A stretch of DNA of 64,000 nt from JANNBN01 sp963763885 (GCA_963763885.1 CAVXQD010000007.1:620001-684000), one strand, 5' to 3'. Counted from the stretch's first letter, positions 41,926 through 51,278 are shown. Notes: generated by a model not told the origin, from the sequence alone. Program-made: numbers and translations.

Positions 41926-42272
41926 TGCGCCGCGGCGAGATTCGACTCGTCGACCTTGAACCAACGCGCGGCGCCGAAGCCAACAAACGCAGGCCCGCCG
42001 TCATTGTGAGCAACGACGGAGCCAACCTCACTGCGCAACGCTTGGGTCGAGGCGTCGTCACAGTGGTTCCCATTACGTCGAACACATCAAAGGTGTTCCC
42101 GTTCCAGGTGTTGCTCCACGCGGCCGACACGGGACTGGGTCTTGACTCCAAAGCACAAGCGGAACAGGTCCGCTCTGTCGACGTGGAGCGAGTCGGAAGC
42201 TTGATTGGGGTCGTGCCGCTGGGGTTGATTTCGCATATCGACGAAGCACTCCGTTTGCATCTCGCCTTATAG
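41925..42272 (+). CDS. mazF: MazF/PemK-type endoribonuclease toxin
   Basis: 115 residues. MRRGEIRLVDLEPTRGAEANKRRPAVIVSND, VVPITSNT and SKAQAEQVRSVDVERVG are the MazF substrate-loop and active-site (Arg/Thr) segments. The family cleaves mRNA or rRNA at short motifs. Confidence 0.95.
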   Translation: MRRGEIRLVDLEPTRGAEANKRRPAVIVSNDGANLTAQRLGRGVVTVVPITSNTSKVFPFQVLLHAADTGLGLDSKAQAEQVRSVDVERVGSLIGVVPLGLISHIDEALRLHLAL

Positions 42273-42304
42273 GTCGAGACCGTGTCGCGAAGCTGCATCG
42301 GACG

Positions 42305-44392
42305 TTACGCCGCGCCCGCTCCAACGGTTGCTCGCCAAATCTTCTCCGACGTCACTGGCATGTCGAGGTGACGCACGCCAAGGTGAGCAATTGCGTCGAT
42401 GATGGCGTTGTGCACTGCTGGCGTGGCACCAATGGTGCCGGACTCGCCGATGCCCTTCGCCCCAAGATCGTTGAGTGGAGTCTCGGTCTCCAACACCACT
42501 CGTTCGATACTTGGCAGTTCCGTTGCGGAGATCACCGGGTAGTCCGAGAAGTTGGACGTCAGCGGGTTGCCGTCTGCGTCGTAGACCATTTCTTCCAAGA
42601 ACGCCTGCGCTGCACCTTGGGCGATGCCGCCGTGCACCTGACCCGCAACCAACAGGGGGTTGAGGATGCGGCCTGCGTCGTCACATGCGATGTGGCGCAA
42701 CAACGTGACCTTGCCGGTTTCGGCATCGACCTCGACCACGCTGACATGGGCGCCGCTGGGGAATGTTGCGCCCTTGGAGGTGAAGTCGAAATCCGCAGCC
42801 ATCGGAGAATCTGAGGCAGCGACAACTTCAACCCAGGACTTGGAGATGGACGGGGCGCCCGCCACGTGGAATACGCCGCGGCCGTTGTCCAGCACGATGT
42901 CTTCGACCGCAGCCTCTAACAGGTTGGCAGCAACGTCTTTGGCTTTGTCTGCCACAGAGACCGCTGCACCGACGATTGCGGAGCCAGCGACCTGCAGAGA
43001 CCTGGACCCGCCGGTGAGCCCACCCCGGGCAACCACGTCGGTATCGCCGTGCAGCACCTCGATGTCGTCCATCGAAACACCAAGCTTGTCTGCGATGAGC
43101 ATGGCCCAACTGGTTTCGTGACCGGTGCCGTATGGGGTGGAACCCGTCAGCGCGCGTACTTTTCCGGATGGCAACACTTCGACGCTTGCAAACTCGGTCT
43201 GGGCACCACCTGCGGTGACCTCAACATAGGTAGACAAGCCAATGCCAAGCATCTTCGGGTGGTTCTCGGTGCGCCGGCGCTTTTGCTCGGCACGGAGCGC
43301 GTCGTAGCCAGCAGCGTTCAACGCACGCTCCAGCATTTCTCCGTACGCACCAGAGTCATACGGGGTGCCAGCAGCGCTTTTGATCGGCTGTGAGAAGTCC
43401 GCGAGCATGTTGCGACGACGCACTTCGGCAGGATCCATTCCGATTTCCGCCGCAAACATGTCGACAGCACGTTCGATTGCTGCCGAGGCCTCTGGCCTGC
43501 CCGCACCACGGAACGGGCCAACGGGAGTGGTGTTGGTAAGCACAGATACGGACTCGAATGCAATGTGGCCGATGTCGTACACGCCCGGCTGCATCATCTT
43601 GGTCATGTTGGGGAGATACGCCGCATACCGCGGATACGCGCCGGAGTCCTGAACAACCTTGAGGCGATACGCGCGCAGCTTGCCTGACCGGTCTCCGCCG
43701 AGCTCAATGTCTTGCACCTGTGCACGACCGGTGGCCAGGTTCTGCATGTCGTCGGTACGGTTGCTGAACCAGCGCACGGGGCGGCCAACCTCGCGGGATA
43801 GCCACCCAAGCAAGACATCTTCTGGGTACGGCATGGCCTTGACTCCAAACCCGCCGCCCACGTCTGGGGTGATCACACGAATGTTTGCCTCGTCGATCTT
43901 CAGCGCGCGGGCGAGAACGCCGCGGTATGGATGTGAACCCTGACACGACACCCAATGGTGCAGCCTGCCACCTTCGTCCCATGCTGCCGCAGCCGAGCGG
44001 GGTTCCAGGGGCGCTCCCGCCAGCTTGGAGTTGACGATACGTGCACGTACGACGACATCGCATCCGGCAAGAGCTTCGGCGAAGCCATCGGTGGCCGACT
44101 CGGCGATTGTCAACGACACATTGGAACCGTGTTCGGGGAACAGCACCACGTTGTTGTTGAGCGCCTCGAGTGGGTCGACCACTACGGGCAGCATGTCGTA
44201 GTCCACCACGACAGATTCGCCGGCGTCTGGCCCTTGCCCGCGCTCTTCGGTGAGGATCACCGCAACCGGTTCGCCGACATAACGCACCGTGTCAGTGGCA
44301 AGGAATGTGCGGACCATGGCTTTCGGGAACATCGGAAAGTCCGCGGGGAACTTGGTGATCCCCGCATCGACCAGATCTTGCCCGGTGTACAC
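42305..44392 (-). CDS. Xanthine dehydrogenase family molybdopterin-binding subunit, main part of a frameshifted gene
   Basis: 695 residues of the large subunit. MPC-domain landmarks include PDVGGGFGVK, PVGPFRGAGRPEA (the FRGAGR loop, not the Cys-loop of form I CO dehydrogenase), TGSTPYGTGHETSW, GDTDVVARGGLTGGSRSLQVAGSA and near the end LNDLGAKGIGESGTIGATPAVHNAI with the catalytic-Glu GIGE motif. The first about 75 residues are in another phase (44292-44615), separated by an apparent 1-nt insertion near 44447. No FAD or iron-sulphur subunit gene is adjacent, so partners must be elsewhere. Substrate unknown. Confidence 0.85.
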   Translation of the reverse strand: MYTGQDLVDAGITKFPADFPMFPKAMVRTFLATDTVRYVGEPVAVILTEERGQGPDAGESVVVDYDMLPVVVDPLEALNNNVVLFPEHGSNVSLTIAESATDGFAEALAGCDVVVRARIVNSKLAGAPLEPRSAAAAWDEGGRLHHWVSCQGSHPYRGVLARALKIDEANIRVITPDVGGGFGVKAMPYPEDVLLGWLSREVGRPVRWFSNRTDDMQNLATGRAQVQDIELGGDRSGKLRAYRLKVVQDSGAYPRYAAYLPNMTKMMQPGVYDIGHIAFESVSVLTNTTPVGPFRGAGRPEASAAIERAVDMFAAEIGMDPAEVRRRNMLADFSQPIKSAAGTPYDSGAYGEMLERALNAAGYDALRAEQKRRRTENHPKMLGIGLSTYVEVTAGGAQTEFASVEVLPSGKVRALTGSTPYGTGHETSWAMLIADKLGVSMDDIEVLHGDTDVVARGGLTGGSRSLQVAGSAIVGAAVSVADKAKDVAANLLEAAVEDIVLDNGRGVFHVAGAPSISKSWVEVVAASDSPMAADFDFTSKGATFPSGAHVSVVEVDAETGKVTLLRHIACDDAGRILNPLLVAGQVHGGIAQGAAQAFLEEMVYDADGNPLTSNFSDYPVISATELPSIERVVLETETPLNDLGAKGIGESGTIGATPAVHNAIIDAIAHLGVRHLDMPVTSEKIWRATVGAGAA

Positions 44393-44615
44393 GGCGAGTA
44401 CGCCCGGTGCAGTTCGAGCGTCGGTGACGTCGATGGACGTGATACGCAGCGTGAGCCACCGTTGAACGGACGTAATGCGCGAACACGGCCCCTGCCAACA
44501 ACGGATCCTTGACGTCGTCTACATACGTCGCTCCGGCGGACAAGAAACGCGGGTCCTCGATGCGCTTGACGGGGTGGCCGAGAATGCTTCCTGCTGAACG
44601 ATCTGGCGAGGTCAT
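44292..44615 (-). pseudogene. N-terminal fragment of the molybdopterin-binding subunit gene
   Basis: ATG 44615 opens MTSPDRSAGSILGHPVKRIEDPRFLSAGATYVDDVKDPLLAGAVFAHYVRSTVAHA, the standard N-terminus of this family. After HA the correct continuation (RITSIDVTDARTAPGVLAVYTGQD) is in the next phase. The rest of this frame is meaningless. Together with 42305-44392 it makes one gene of about 768 codons. Confidence 0.8.
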
Positions 44616-44692
44616 TTCCTGAACCTAGTCCGCCCCATAACCATCGAGCAGATGAGTCTCAAACGCTTGGGCGTGCCATAGCCTCCTGGCCT

Positions 44693-45937
44693 ATGGCTCT
44701 TCAGCACGTGTCCCTGGCAGAACGTCGAGCCCGACTCGCCGTGCGACACCTCCTGACGCCAGAGGCGAGACCTAGTACGGCGTTGCAGGTAGTGCAGGCG
44801 CTCGGGGCGCTCCACGCAACAGACCCAGCCACGGTGTATCTGACGGTGGCATTGCGTTTGGACAAGCCGAGCCTGGACGCAACGGAAGCGGCGTTGCTGA
44901 CACACCGAAGTGTGGTCAGACACCACGCCATGCGGCGCACGCTGTGGGTCATGGAACCTCACGTTGCTCAGGCCGCGCACGCTGGGTGCACGATGGCGCT
45001 GGCAAAGGTGGAGTGGACACGGTTTCAACGGATGCTGGCCGACAATGGAATGGCGGATCCGGTTGCCTGGATTACTTCGGCCAAACAGGACGCGCTGGCT
45101 GTTGTCGAGGCCCTCGGATCCGCAACGGCACGAAAAGTTGCGGCCCATTCGCCGCATCTCAACTTCCCGATGCAAATCGCCGTCGGGAAAAGCTACGCAG
45201 GCACCCAAGGCGCTCATACACGCCTGATTCAAAACCTCGGGTTCGATGGTTCGCTCATCCGCACTCGTTCAACCGGCACGTGGGTCAGCGGTGAGTACGA
45301 ATGGGTGAGCGCATCGTCGTGGATTGCTGGCGGAGTTGTTGGGGAGGCGCAGACCGCGAGAGCAGGGGCGGCTGTGCTGGCACGGGTTTATCTGCGCGCA
45401 TTCGGTCCCGTCACTACCGGGGACCTGCAGTGGTGGGCAGGTTGGACAGGCGCAACCACCAAGCAGGCGCTGGCAGATGTTGCAGCCGTACCGGTAACCA
45501 CAGACATCGACCAGTCCGGCACACGTGCCGACGCATGGCTGCTCCCCGACGACCTGGCTGAGGTATATGAACCGGCCGGATGGGCCACGCTGTTGCCCAG
45601 CCTTGACCCAACCGTGATGGGCTGGAAGCAGCGAGAGTGGTACACCGGGCCGCATGGCGCGTTTGGCCACACGCTGTTCGACCGCAACGGCAATGCAGGC
45701 AACGCCATCATGTCGAACGGTGTCCTTGTTGGCACGTGGGGTCAGCGCCCTGCTACCGCTGTTGGTGGGGCAAAGGGCGGCGGGGTGGGGTTCCAGTTGT
45801 TCCAGCCGGTCGGCAAGAAGCTGACAGCCCAGATCGACCACTCCATCGACCGCTACCTCACAACCGCGGGCACCACGGTCGTTCGCCCCCGCTACCCAGC
45901 CCCGCTCCAAGCATCAGTCATCGCCCCCCTCGGCTGA
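44693..45937 (+). CDS. Winged-helix DNA-binding protein, AlkZ-like (HTH_42) family
   Basis: 414 residues from ATG 44693. The HTH_42 layout is present: N-terminal LAERRARLAVRHLLTPEA, a tandem winged-helix region, and C-terminal LLPSLDPTVMGWKQREWYTGPH...GNAIMSNGVLVGTW. In AlkZ DNA glycosylases the QxQ motif unhooks interstrand cross-links; here that position reads H41-A-T43, so glycosylase activity is uncertain. It is divergent from the molybdopterin gene and is followed by strong hairpins. Confidence 0.75.
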   Translation: MALQHVSLAERRARLAVRHLLTPEARPSTALQVVQALGALHATDPATVYLTVALRLDKPSLDATEAALLTHRSVVRHHAMRRTLWVMEPHVAQAAHAGCTMALAKVEWTRFQRMLADNGMADPVAWITSAKQDALAVVEALGSATARKVAAHSPHLNFPMQIAVGKSYAGTQGAHTRLIQNLGFDGSLIRTRSTGTWVSGEYEWVSASSWIAGGVVGEAQTARAGAAVLARVYLRAFGPVTTGDLQWWAGWTGATTKQALADVAAVPVTTDIDQSGTRADAWLLPDDLAEVYEPAGWATLLPSLDPTVMGWKQREWYTGPHGAFGHTLFDRNGNAGNAIMSNGVLVGTWGQRPATAVGGAKGGGVGFQLFQPVGKKLTAQIDHSIDRYLTTAGTTVVRPRYPAPLQASVIAPLG

Positions 45938-45955
45938 CCGCGGTCGCGAGAGAGG

Positions 45956-46010
45956 TTGCCCCCAACGCTGGGGGCAAACCACCTCCGTACGTGTCTACGA
46001 GGTGGTTTGC
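45956..46010 (+). terminator. Two overlapping hairpins after the AlkZ-like gene
   Basis: An 8-bp stem (45956-45963 with 45970-45977, TTGCCCCC/GGGGGCAA) and a 12-bp stem (45974-45985 with 45999-46010) share 45974-45977, so they are mutually exclusive. Either can act as terminator. The remainder of 45938-46222 shows no gene. Confidence 0.5.
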
Positions 46011-46222
46011 CGCAGTACCGAATCTGAACCGAGGAAGAACACCGGGTGGGCATTGCCGTTTGGCGGGCGGTGACACCGGCGACGGAGCCTCCTCCGCCAG
46101 CACTGCTGCCGGGGCCTTCACCGTCGGGCGACGTGTAGGTCCACCAGGACCCCGGACCTTGTTGACGGCGAGACGCATCGAGTTGGCGAGTCGGGTTTTG
46201 ACTCACTCTCGGGTTCAGTACC

Positions 46223-46573
46223 TCATGTAGGTAACTGGTCGACAGGGATGTTGGTGGGCCCGGACAGCTCAGAAGGCGGAACGCTGATGCCGAGGACTAC
46301 CCGGTAGCTTGATCCTGGCACGTCCCGATGCACCGTTCCCCGGGGAACTTGCACAAAGGTTCCGGGCCCGGCCGTGAGGATCGTGCCGTCGGACAACTCA
46401 AACGTGCCCTCGCCGCCGATGACGTATGCAGCGATATCGAAGTCATGCCAATGGAAGTCTTCGGTTTCGCCGACCAGATCTCTTGGACCGCCGTGGAATC
46501 CCATCGCGACGATTGCCGCAGTCGCATCGCCCTCGCTGATGTCGCCGCGGGACTGAATACTGATCGTGGTCAT
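46223..46573 (-). CDS. Cupin-domain protein
   Basis: 116 residues, with a good ribosome site (AGGAGAT) before ATG 46573. Cupin motif 1 is FHWHDFDIAAYVIGGEGTFEL and motif 2 PGTFVQVPRGTVHRDV, with His/Glu metal ligands. Single-domain small cupin; function unknown. It is the last of a minus-strand group that includes the DUF1971-like protein. Confidence 0.8.
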   Translation of the reverse strand: MTTISIQSRGDISEGDATAAIVAMGFHGGPRDLVGETEDFHWHDFDIAAYVIGGEGTFELSDGTILTAGPGTFVQVPRGTVHRDVPGSSYRVVLGISVPPSELSGPTNIPVDQLPT

Positions 46574-46582
46574 TGGTATCTC

Positions 46583-46783
46583 CTAGGTTGTTCGCCTGCG
46601 GGACGTCACCCGCAGGCATCGAGTATCGCAACAATGGGCCTCCTTGTGGCAGCCGTCTGTGATGTAAATCACCGTCGCCCCAAAAGTTGTGTGGGCACGT
46701 CGCCGTGGCAGTTCAGGGAAGTACTCCGGCGGGCGGAACTCGTTGGTGAGCTGCAAGAACTCGGGGAGACCCTCGGTGAGCAT
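46583..46783 (-). CDS. Possible short ORF or gene remnant
   Basis: 66 residues from an internal ATG. The first half (LPEFLQLTNEFRPPEYFPELPRR) is protein-like and the same phase is open upstream to about 46880 without a start codon, suggesting the 3' end of a decayed gene. The C-terminal CCDTRCLRVTSRRRTT looks non-coding. No family recognised. Confidence 0.25.
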   Translation of the reverse strand: MLTEGLPEFLQLTNEFRPPEYFPELPRRRAHTTFGATVIYITDGCHKEAHCCDTRCLRVTSRRRTT

Positions 46784-46873
46784 GATCCGGTCGTAGTCCC
46801 AGTCGGAATCGACGTTACGGTACGGGTATAGCGAAGTTCCACCTCGTACACGGCGAGAGCGTAGCGACCGCTC

Positions 46874-47227
46874 TCAAAACGAGGTTGATCTATCGACGAG
46901 ACCGCCGCTTTCGTGGCCCGCGTTGGGCGACTCCGCACGCTCCTCACGGTAGAACTCGAGCACGAAACTGACCGGTCCATCGAATTCAACGTGGTGTGGT
47001 CTACCCGGCGGGATCACAGCCGGAGCATCGAGGCTGACTCGCACCAGGTCCTCCGTTTGATCTTCGAACACCAGCAAGAGCGACCCGGCTTGCACGACCA
47101 GCCGCGCCCATACGCCATCTGCAACTTGATGCGCCCGTCGGAGCCCGCTTGGGTGTCGCGCTTCGTCAAGAACGTCGGTCGTACGCGCACATATGAGACC
47201 ATCAGGCAACAGCAACAGTTTCGACAT
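46874..47227 (-). CDS. DUF1971-like cupin protein
   Basis: 117 residues from ATG 47227, preceded by the ribosome site AAGGAGG. HPSGLRRAHQVADGVWARLVVQAGSLLLVFED and APAVIPPGRPHHVEFDGPVSFVLEFY match the DUF1971/TehB N-terminal-like cupin. Small-molecule or stress function unknown. Divergent from the AAA gene across a 171-bp spacer with an inverted repeat. Confidence 0.7.
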   Translation of the reverse strand: MSKLLLLPDGLICARTTDVLDEARHPSGLRRAHQVADGVWARLVVQAGSLLLVFEDQTEDLVRVSLDAPAVIPPGRPHHVEFDGPVSFVLEFYREERAESPNAGHESGGLVDRSTSF

Positions 47228-47340
47228 TGCGACCTCCTTGCTCGGGCGCCATCTTCGCAACAAGGCGCCACATCAACGCGCACCTTCGTCGCAAGTTTGG
47301 ACGAATCAGGCAGCGAGCGGAAGGAATCGCGCAGAATAGG

Positions 47341-47372
47341 CATTCAATGCTGCGCAGGATCGACATTGAATG
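47341..47372. promoter_or_regulatory. Inverted repeat in the divergent cupin/AAA spacer
   Basis: CATTCAATG (47341-47349) and CATTGAATG (47364-47372) with a 14-nt spacer, 26 bp before the AAA gene; candidate operator. Confidence 0.4.
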
Positions 47373-47398
47373 TCGCTCTTGCGCGCTAGCCTTCTGTT

Positions 47399-48634
47399 GT
47401 GGACTACCTCTCCCGCCTCGTCGACACCGAGTTAGATCACCGCGTCCGCACGTTCCCAGCTGTCCTCGTCGTCGGCCCACGAGCCAGCGGGAAAACCACT
47501 TCCGCTCTCCGCTTTGCCGATTCGGTGGCGCGGCTCGACCATCCTGCTACTGCCGCTGCTTTCCGCGCAGATCCCGACGCCGCCCTCGCCTCCCGCTCCG
47601 AGCCGGCTCTGCTGGACGAGTGGCAGGATGTGCCCGAAGTTCTTGCCGCCGTCAAACGCAGCGTTGACACGGACCCCCACGCTGGACGATTCCTGCTCAC
47701 TGGATCGGTGAGCGCCGCGCTGGACTCCAAGTCCTGGCCCGGCACCGGCCGACTCGTCCGCTTAGCGATGCGGCCACTCACCCAACGCGAAATCGTCGGC
47801 ACGGTCGACAGCCGCCCTTGCCTCCGCGAACTGTTGAGCGGCAACGTCAAGCTCCCCCGGGACCAGCTGACCGTCGCGGATTTCGTTGAGGTAGCGCTTG
47901 CGGGCGGATTCCCTCAGGCGGTCAAACTCAGCGACGCCCGAGACCGAAGCATCTGGTACTCCAGCTACGTCGACGAGCTTGTTGCGAGAGATGTGGCACG
48001 TCTGGGAGTGTCTCGCGACGCGGCTCGACTCCGCCGATATTTCCAGGCTTGGGCGCTCAACTCTGCCGGCATCGTCGACGACGCCACGCTTCACGTCGCT
48101 GCTGGAATTGACCGGCGAACGCACCTCGCATACGAACGCCTCCTCGAGGACATCTTCGTGGTTGACCGCGTTCCGTCGTGGTCGACCAACCGCTTGAAGC
48201 GCGTCGTCGCCGCCCCGAAGCGTTACGTCGCCGATGTCGGTCTCATGGCGGCGGCCGGCCGGTTCGGTCGCGACGACGTTCTGGCAGATGGCTCTCTACT
48301 TGGACGGGTCATCGACACGTTCGTGTTCAATCAAATCGCTGCCCACGCGTCAGTCGACGCCGATCGACCGCAGATCTCCCACATCCGCACGGCCGGAGGA
48401 CGCCAAGAAATTGACTTGGTGCTGGAGTTCGAAGGGGGGCGAATCATGGGGGTGGAGATCAAAGCGACTTCCTCGCCGACTCACGATGATCTCCGCCATC
48501 TGTTGTGGATGCAGCAGGAACTCGGTACGACGTTCGAAGCTGGCGTCATCTTCCATACCGGACCCGAAATCATCCGATTCACTGAACGAATCGCAGCGTT
48601 GCCGATTTCAGCACTGTGGGGCACAGCCCTCTAA
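47399..48634 (+). CDS. AAA ATPase with DUF4143 domain
   Basis: 411 residues from GTG. Walker A VVGPRASGKTT (about 25-35), Walker B ALLDEWQDVP, sensor RFLLTGSVSA and RLAMRPLTQREIVG belong to the AAA_14 domain. SYVDELVARDVARLGVSRDAARLRRYFQAWALNSAGIV and a C-terminal nuclease-like DUF4143 segment with EIDLVLEFEGGRIMGVEIKAT (E-I-D...E-I-K) follow. These proteins are common orphan ATPases of unknown role, sometimes considered defence-linked. Confidence 0.85.
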   Translation: MDYLSRLVDTELDHRVRTFPAVLVVGPRASGKTTSALRFADSVARLDHPATAAAFRADPDAALASRSEPALLDEWQDVPEVLAAVKRSVDTDPHAGRFLLTGSVSAALDSKSWPGTGRLVRLAMRPLTQREIVGTVDSRPCLRELLSGNVKLPRDQLTVADFVEVALAGGFPQAVKLSDARDRSIWYSSYVDELVARDVARLGVSRDAARLRRYFQAWALNSAGIVDDATLHVAAGIDRRTHLAYERLLEDIFVVDRVPSWSTNRLKRVVAAPKRYVADVGLMAAAGRFGRDDVLADGSLLGRVIDTFVFNQIAAHASVDADRPQISHIRTAGGRQEIDLVLEFEGGRIMGVEIKATSSPTHDDLRHLLWMQQELGTTFEAGVIFHTGPEIIRFTERIAALPISALWGTAL

Positions 48635-48705
48635 TCGGGATCGAAGCAAGTCCGAGGTCACGCACAGCGGCACGGACCACTTCGCATCCGTGCCAAGCTG
48701 ACCAA

Positions 48706-49263
48706 ATGGAACCCGTTGTCGCACTGCTCAGGGCCGTCAACGTGGGGGGCAGGCAGGTGCAGATGTCGCCGCTTCGCACACGCCTCACCGAGATCGGTTG
48801 CACCAACGTGAGGACCTACATCCAAAGCGGCAATATCGTTCTCACCCCGCCTGAAGGTCACCCGGCAGACTTGCGCCTGTGGCTGGAAGACAACATCAGC
48901 GCATTTGCGGCGTTCCGGGTTCCGGTTGTCATGCGAGACGCCGGCGAGATCAATCGCACCGTTGCAGACAACCCGTTTCACAACGCAGAGCCAAACCATC
49001 TGCACGTCACGTTCTTCGCGCAGCCGGTTAGCCAAGAGGTGCTTGAGTCACTCGACGCAGACGAGCTTGTACCTGAAGCGTGGAAGATTGCGGGCCCCGA
49101 TGTGTACATGCTCCTGCCAAACGGCATGGGAAGGGCCACGCTGCCGGTGCTACTGGAGAAAGCGTTCAAACGAGCTGGCATCGAAGGCACCAGCCGCAAC
49201 TGGAACACCGTCACCATGCTTGCCCGCATGGCGCGCGAACCGGTCGACGTCAAGAAGCGCTGA
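48706..49263 (+). CDS. DUF1697 family protein
   Basis: 185 residues from ATG 48706. VVALLRAVNVGGRQVQMSPLRTRLTEIGCTNVRTYIQSGNIVL is the DUF1697 signature; MGRATLPVLLEKAFKRAGIEGTSRNWNTVTMLARMA is its C-terminal half. The function of the family is unknown. Confidence 0.85.
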   Translation: MEPVVALLRAVNVGGRQVQMSPLRTRLTEIGCTNVRTYIQSGNIVLTPPEGHPADLRLWLEDNISAFAAFRVPVVMRDAGEINRTVADNPFHNAEPNHLHVTFFAQPVSQEVLESLDADELVPEAWKIAGPDVYMLLPNGMGRATLPVLLEKAFKRAGIEGTSRNWNTVTMLARMAREPVDVKKR

Positions 49264-49445
49264 TCCGCTCAGTTCGGACCCGTTCAGTTGCGGGCTGACG
49301 GAATGTCCGATGTCTCACGTCCATCGATGAGAAGGGCAGTACTTCGCAAGGACCGCTGCACGCATCGGGAGTTCAGCAACACGCAAAGGGTAAAACGGAA
49401 CCAAATTAGGCACCGGGGATCGTTAGCGTGTGACGTGAACTCCCC

Positions 49446-51278
49446 TTACGCGGCGTAGGAGGTGGCTTGGATTGTGTACAGCTCGAAGTACTGGCCTTTG
49501 CGGTCCATCAGGTCTTCGTGGCTGCCGAACTCTGCGATGCGGGCGCCGTCCATGACCACAATCAGGTCGGCCATGCGTACGGTGGAGAACCGGTGCGACA
49601 CCAGGATGGAGACTCGGCCCGTGTTTGTCTGCATGCGAGACGCCTGCGCAAACCGCTCGAACAACGAGTGCTCTGTCTCCGCATCAAGCGCTGCGGTTGG
49701 TTCGTCAAGGATGAGCACCAGCGGCTCGTCTCGCATGAAGCCACGCGCCAGCGCCAGCTTTTGCCACTGGCCAAACGACACCTCGGCACCCTGGTCCCAG
49801 TTAGGGCCAAGTTGGGTGTCCAATCCGTGGGCCAACCGCTCAACCACATCGTGCGCGCCGGCCCGGTCGATGGCCTGTTCGGTGGCTGGGCGATCATCGA
49901 TGCGCGGCAGGTCACCAAGGCCAACCGTGCGTTGGGCGTGAAACTCGAACCGGTAGAAGTCTTGGAAGGCACCGGCGAGACGTTCGCGCCAATCATCTGT
50001 ACGAATAGTAGTTATGTCGACGTCGTCGACCAGTATGCGCCCGGCCGACGGTTCGTACATGCGGGCAATCAGTTTGATCAGCGTCGACTTTCCTGCGCCG
50101 TTCTCTCCAACGATGGCAACCACTTTTCCCGCGGGGAACACCAGGTTGACATCGTCAAGCACAAGCCGATCCGTGCCCGGGTAGCTGAACGACACATGGT
50201 CAAACGTGATGCCCGTGCGGAGAACCGCCGGGGCAGAAGCTGTTGCGTTGAGGTTGGTCAGCGCCGCGTAGTCCTCCAGCCACACCAACCGCTTGGACGA
50301 GTCCATCCAGAAGCCACGAAGAAAGCCGAGTTCTCCAGCCGTTGCGCCGACGTATGTGCCGAGACGAAGCCCCGCAGCAACGACGAGGGCGACGGAACCA
50401 ACACTGCGATCAATGCCAGAGCTGACGAACACGATTGCGCCCGCGTACGCCAGGCCAAACAGCGCCCACGCACCGGCGTGCCACAACGCTGTTGTAACAC
50501 GGACCCGCTTGATGGGTGCCGATGAGCGTTCCCACGCATCTGCGCGTTGACGCACCAACCACTCGCCGGTGCCGGTGACGCGCACCTCTTTGCCTGCGCT
50601 TGCGGTTGTGCCGAGCAAGAACAGATGGCGTGACAAACGAACGTTGGCGATGACGGACTCTTCGACACGACGCTCGATGGCCGGCCGCCATGTGGACGTC
50701 CACACCGCTGGAAGCGCGAAGACGAACAAGAGCACCAAGGCCGGGTGGACCGATGCCAACAGGGCAACCGTGAGGATGAGCCGCAGCACCCACCCAAGCG
50801 TGGAGAACAGCGACTGGAACAGATGGTCCAGCGTGAACACCTGGTCACGCAGCATTGCAAGGCGGTCGAGATACTCGGGTCGCTCGTGGTGCTCGATGGT
50901 TGGCACGGATGCCTGCAAGTTGGCAACGTGCGATTCCATGACCACCGCAATACGGTCCCGAAAACGTCGGGAGGCGCGCTGGGAGATGACAGAAAGGAAC
51001 CATGTTGCGGCGACCGATACCGCGAAGATCATTGCGACGGTACGAAGTTGCGAGTGATCGCCGCGTTGCGTGGCATCCACCAGAAGCTTCAGCCAGATGG
51101 CGAGCAGCGCGTCTGGCACCATCATCAGCAACGACAACCCAAGCGAGATGGACAGCAATTTGGGTTCGGCGGCGAAGCCAATACGAAACGTTCGCCACAG
51201 CGACCGGATGGCCGGCGGCAACGCTGCAGCGTCAGCGGCTGCGCGTGACGGATCGTCGGAAGGATCAGAGGGTTTCAT
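49446..51278 (-). CDS. ABC transporter, fused permease and ATP-binding protein (second of a pair)
   Basis: 610 residues. The transmembrane domain (about 40-340) has several hydrophobic helices. The nucleotide-binding domain includes IVGENGAGKSTLIKLIARMYEPS, VSFGQWQKLALARGFMRDEPLVLILDEPTAALDAETE and VSHRFSTVRMADLIVVMDGARIAEFGSH. The signature SFGQ is slightly divergent from SGGQ. It overlaps the end of the upstream ABC half by 14 nt; the two probably form a heterodimeric exporter. Confidence 0.9.
   Translation of the reverse strand: MKPSDPSDDPSRAAADAAALPPAIRSLWRTFRIGFAAEPKLLSISLGLSLLMMVPDALLAIWLKLLVDATQRGDHSQLRTVAMIFAVSVAATWFLSVISQRASRRFRDRIAVVMESHVANLQASVPTIEHHERPEYLDRLAMLRDQVFTLDHLFQSLFSTLGWVLRLILTVALLASVHPALVLLFVFALPAVWTSTWRPAIERRVEESVIANVRLSRHLFLLGTTASAGKEVRVTGTGEWLVRQRADAWERSSAPIKRVRVTTALWHAGAWALFGLAYAGAIVFVSSGIDRSVGSVALVVAAGLRLGTYVGATAGELGFLRGFWMDSSKRLVWLEDYAALTNLNATASAPAVLRTGITFDHVSFSYPGTDRLVLDDVNLVFPAGKVVAIVGENGAGKSTLIKLIARMYEPSAGRILVDDVDITTIRTDDWRERLAGAFQDFYRFEFHAQRTVGLGDLPRIDDRPATEQAIDRAGAHDVVERLAHGLDTQLGPNWDQGAEVSFGQWQKLALARGFMRDEPLVLILDEPTAALDAETEHSLFERFAQASRMQTNTGRVSILVSHRFSTVRMADLIVVMDGARIAEFGSHEDLMDRKGQYFELYTIQATSYAA

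Noticed and set aside
42305..44615. Aerobic CO dehydrogenase large subunit (CoxL)
   Set aside because: The active-site loop reads FRGAGR, not the form I Cys motif, and no small or medium subunit genes are adjacent; called a general xanthine dehydrogenase family protein.
46669..46989. 106-codon Ser/Thr-rich minus ORF
   Set aside because: Composition is that of an off-frame reading and it overlaps the DUF1971-like gene; a better phase is the weak ORF at 46583.
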